From Candidatus Methanoperedens sp. (GTDB lineage Archaea; Halobacteriota; Methanosarcinia; Methanosarcinales; Methanoperedenaceae), in the NCBI GenBank assembly GCA_027460605.1, contig JAPZAN010000126.1, positions 1 to 5,572 on the forward strand: 5,572 bases of DNA, given 5' to 3'. The notes beneath the pieces are model-generated. The model did not search any database. It had not been told where the DNA came from and saw only the letters and a list, made by a program, of their open reading frames with translations. This document shows, in pieces, positions 4,894-5,572 of the stretch. The translations under genes were made by a program, and so were the position numbers. Every line of letters begins with the position of its first letter. The stretch's first letter is position 1.

Positions 4894-5526
4894 TCACACC
4901 TTCATTGTTGTGGTTTTCATAAGAGCATCATATGTTGCCTTGGCAAAATTGATAGTTGTTCGTGTTTCGCCATATACTTTTGTCCATGCATCTTTTATGC
5001 CGGCAATTTCAAGTACTTTTTTTGCAGTTCCGCCTGAAGCCAAACCAAGACCGCGGGGGGCGGGTTTAAGTTCCACTTCTACACTGCCTGCTTTACCTAT
5101 AACCTCAAAAGGTACCGTATGACCCAGACCGCAGCCGCATTCCCACGAGCCGCAGCCTCTCTTGATATTGATTATATTCATCTTGGCAGTATCTATCGCT
5201 TTTCTGATAGCCACGCCAACCTGGACATCCTTGCCTTCCCCGATGCCGATAAAGCCATCGCCATTGCCTACAATTACCGTGGCTCTGAATTTTACCCGCC
5301 TGCCGGAATCTGTCATCCTCTGGACCATATTGATATCCAGGACTTCATCTCTTATTTCAGGCAGCAACGCGTCAACTATCTGGTACTCTCTTATGGGTAG
5401 TCCCGACTCAAGGGCTTCGCTCATCGTGGTTACCTGTCCTTCCTTGACTAATTTGCCAAGCCTTGTTTGAGGAACCCATTCTACTTTCTGTTCTTCGAAT
5501 TTTCTATCGAATTTTCTATCTGCCAT
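4894..5526 (-). CDS. rps5: Small-subunit ribosomal protein uS5
   Basis: This 210-residue protein is intact. uS5 sits at the back of the 30S body near the mRNA entry and takes part in decoding accuracy. Recognisable segments are EWVPQTRLGKLVKEGQVT (16-33), INMVQRMTDSGRRVKFRATV (65-84), the glycine-rich GNGDGFIGIGEGKDVQVG (87-104), the archaeal cysteine-rich insertion RGCGSWECGCGLGHTVPF (123-140), PAPRGLGLASGGTAKKVLE (155-173) and INFAKATYDAL (192-202). ATG 5524-5526 is preceded by AGGTGA four bases after the uL18 stop. The N-terminus contains a perfect 12-base tandem duplication that yields DRKFDRKF. The cysteines C125, C130 and C132 are typical of the archaeal form. Confidence 0.95.
   Translation of the reverse strand: MADRKFDRKFEEQKVEWVPQTRLGKLVKEGQVTTMSEALESGLPIREYQIVDALLPEIRDEVLDINMVQRMTDSGRRVKFRATVIVGNGDGFIGIGEGKDVQVGVAIRKAIDTAKMNIINIKRGCGSWECGCGLGHTVPFEVIGKAGSVEVELKPAPRGLGLASGGTAKKVLEIAGIKDAWTKVYGETRTTINFAKATYDALMKTTTMKV
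5497..5520 (-). repeat. 12-base perfect tandem duplication in the start of uS5
   Basis: GATAGAAAATTC occurs twice in a row on the minus strand (copies at 5509-5520 and 5497-5508), giving DRKFDRKF directly after MA. The length is a multiple of three, so the frame is kept. The variable N-terminal tail of uS5 tolerates this; it looks like replication slippage. Confidence 0.85.
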
Positions 5527-5530
5527 ATTT

Positions 5531-5572
5531 TCACCTGAATTCGCCCTGAATCTTTTGTTTTACTGCCTCAAC
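5531..5572 (-). CDS. rpl18: C-terminal end of ribosomal protein uL18 (partial)
   Basis: The minus strand enters from the right edge in frame with 13 residues, VEAVKQKIQGEFR, then TGA at 5531-5533, four bases before the uS5 start. uL18 is the gene just before uS5 in archaeal spc operons, and this short tail has the helical, charged character of the uL18 C-terminus. The call rests mainly on gene order, since 13 residues are too few to be decisive. Confidence 0.65.
   Translation of the reverse strand, partial: VEAVKQKIQGEFR

Noticed and set aside
1..5572. CRISPR array, insertion sequence, tRNA or rRNA gene
   Set aside because: No regularly spaced repeats, transposase frame with terminal inverted repeats, or cloverleaf-like sequence was seen on either strand.

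Overview
The window looks like chromosomal DNA of a methanogen-type archaeon of the Methanosarcinales lineage; I would guess a Methanoperedens-like or related genome, but the clade is inference. The evidence is an archaeal spc ribosomal operon tail (uL18-uS5-uL30-uL15-SecY, all with archaeal-type sequences), a geranylgeranyl reductase preceded by a small ferredoxin as in Methanosarcina, and AT-rich TATA boxes of archaeal type.

Layout, left to right. 1-92 holds the tail of an unidentified plus-strand gene. 161-1053 (minus) is a DUF362 iron-sulfur protein split into two frames. 1054-1178 is a divergent promoter region. 1179-1340 (plus) is a short unrecognised ORF. 1423-2681 (plus) is a ferredoxin followed by digeranylgeranylglycerophospholipid reductase, the pair that saturates archaeal membrane lipids. 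2682-2711 is a short AT-rich gap between convergent genes. 2712-5572 (minus) is the end of the spc operon, read from right to left as uL18 (tail only), uS5, uL30, uL15 and SecY, with gaps of 3-6 bases.

The most notable observation is that four loci each seem to lack an internal block of very roughly 100-170 bases, with the flanks joined directly. In DUF362 the N-terminal 39 residues are joined out of frame to the later part. The ferredoxin stops after the first cysteine of its second cluster and runs straight into the reductase, which lacks its first beta strand. SecY has lost most of TM6 and the 6/7 cytoplasmic loop in frame. uL15 has lost about 40 central residues, with a frame change. The outer flanks of each join match their families well. 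Intact uS5 and uL30 lie in the same stretch. SecY and uL15 are essential, so the simplest reading is that the sequence or assembly has dropped short blocks (for example, gaps closed wrongly); true deletions would be remarkable. The sizes come from my memory of family proteins, not from an alignment.

Functionally the window joins translation and protein export (ribosomal proteins and the Sec61/SecY channel) with membrane lipid maturation (ferredoxin plus reductase). The DUF362 gene and the short ORF have no known role.
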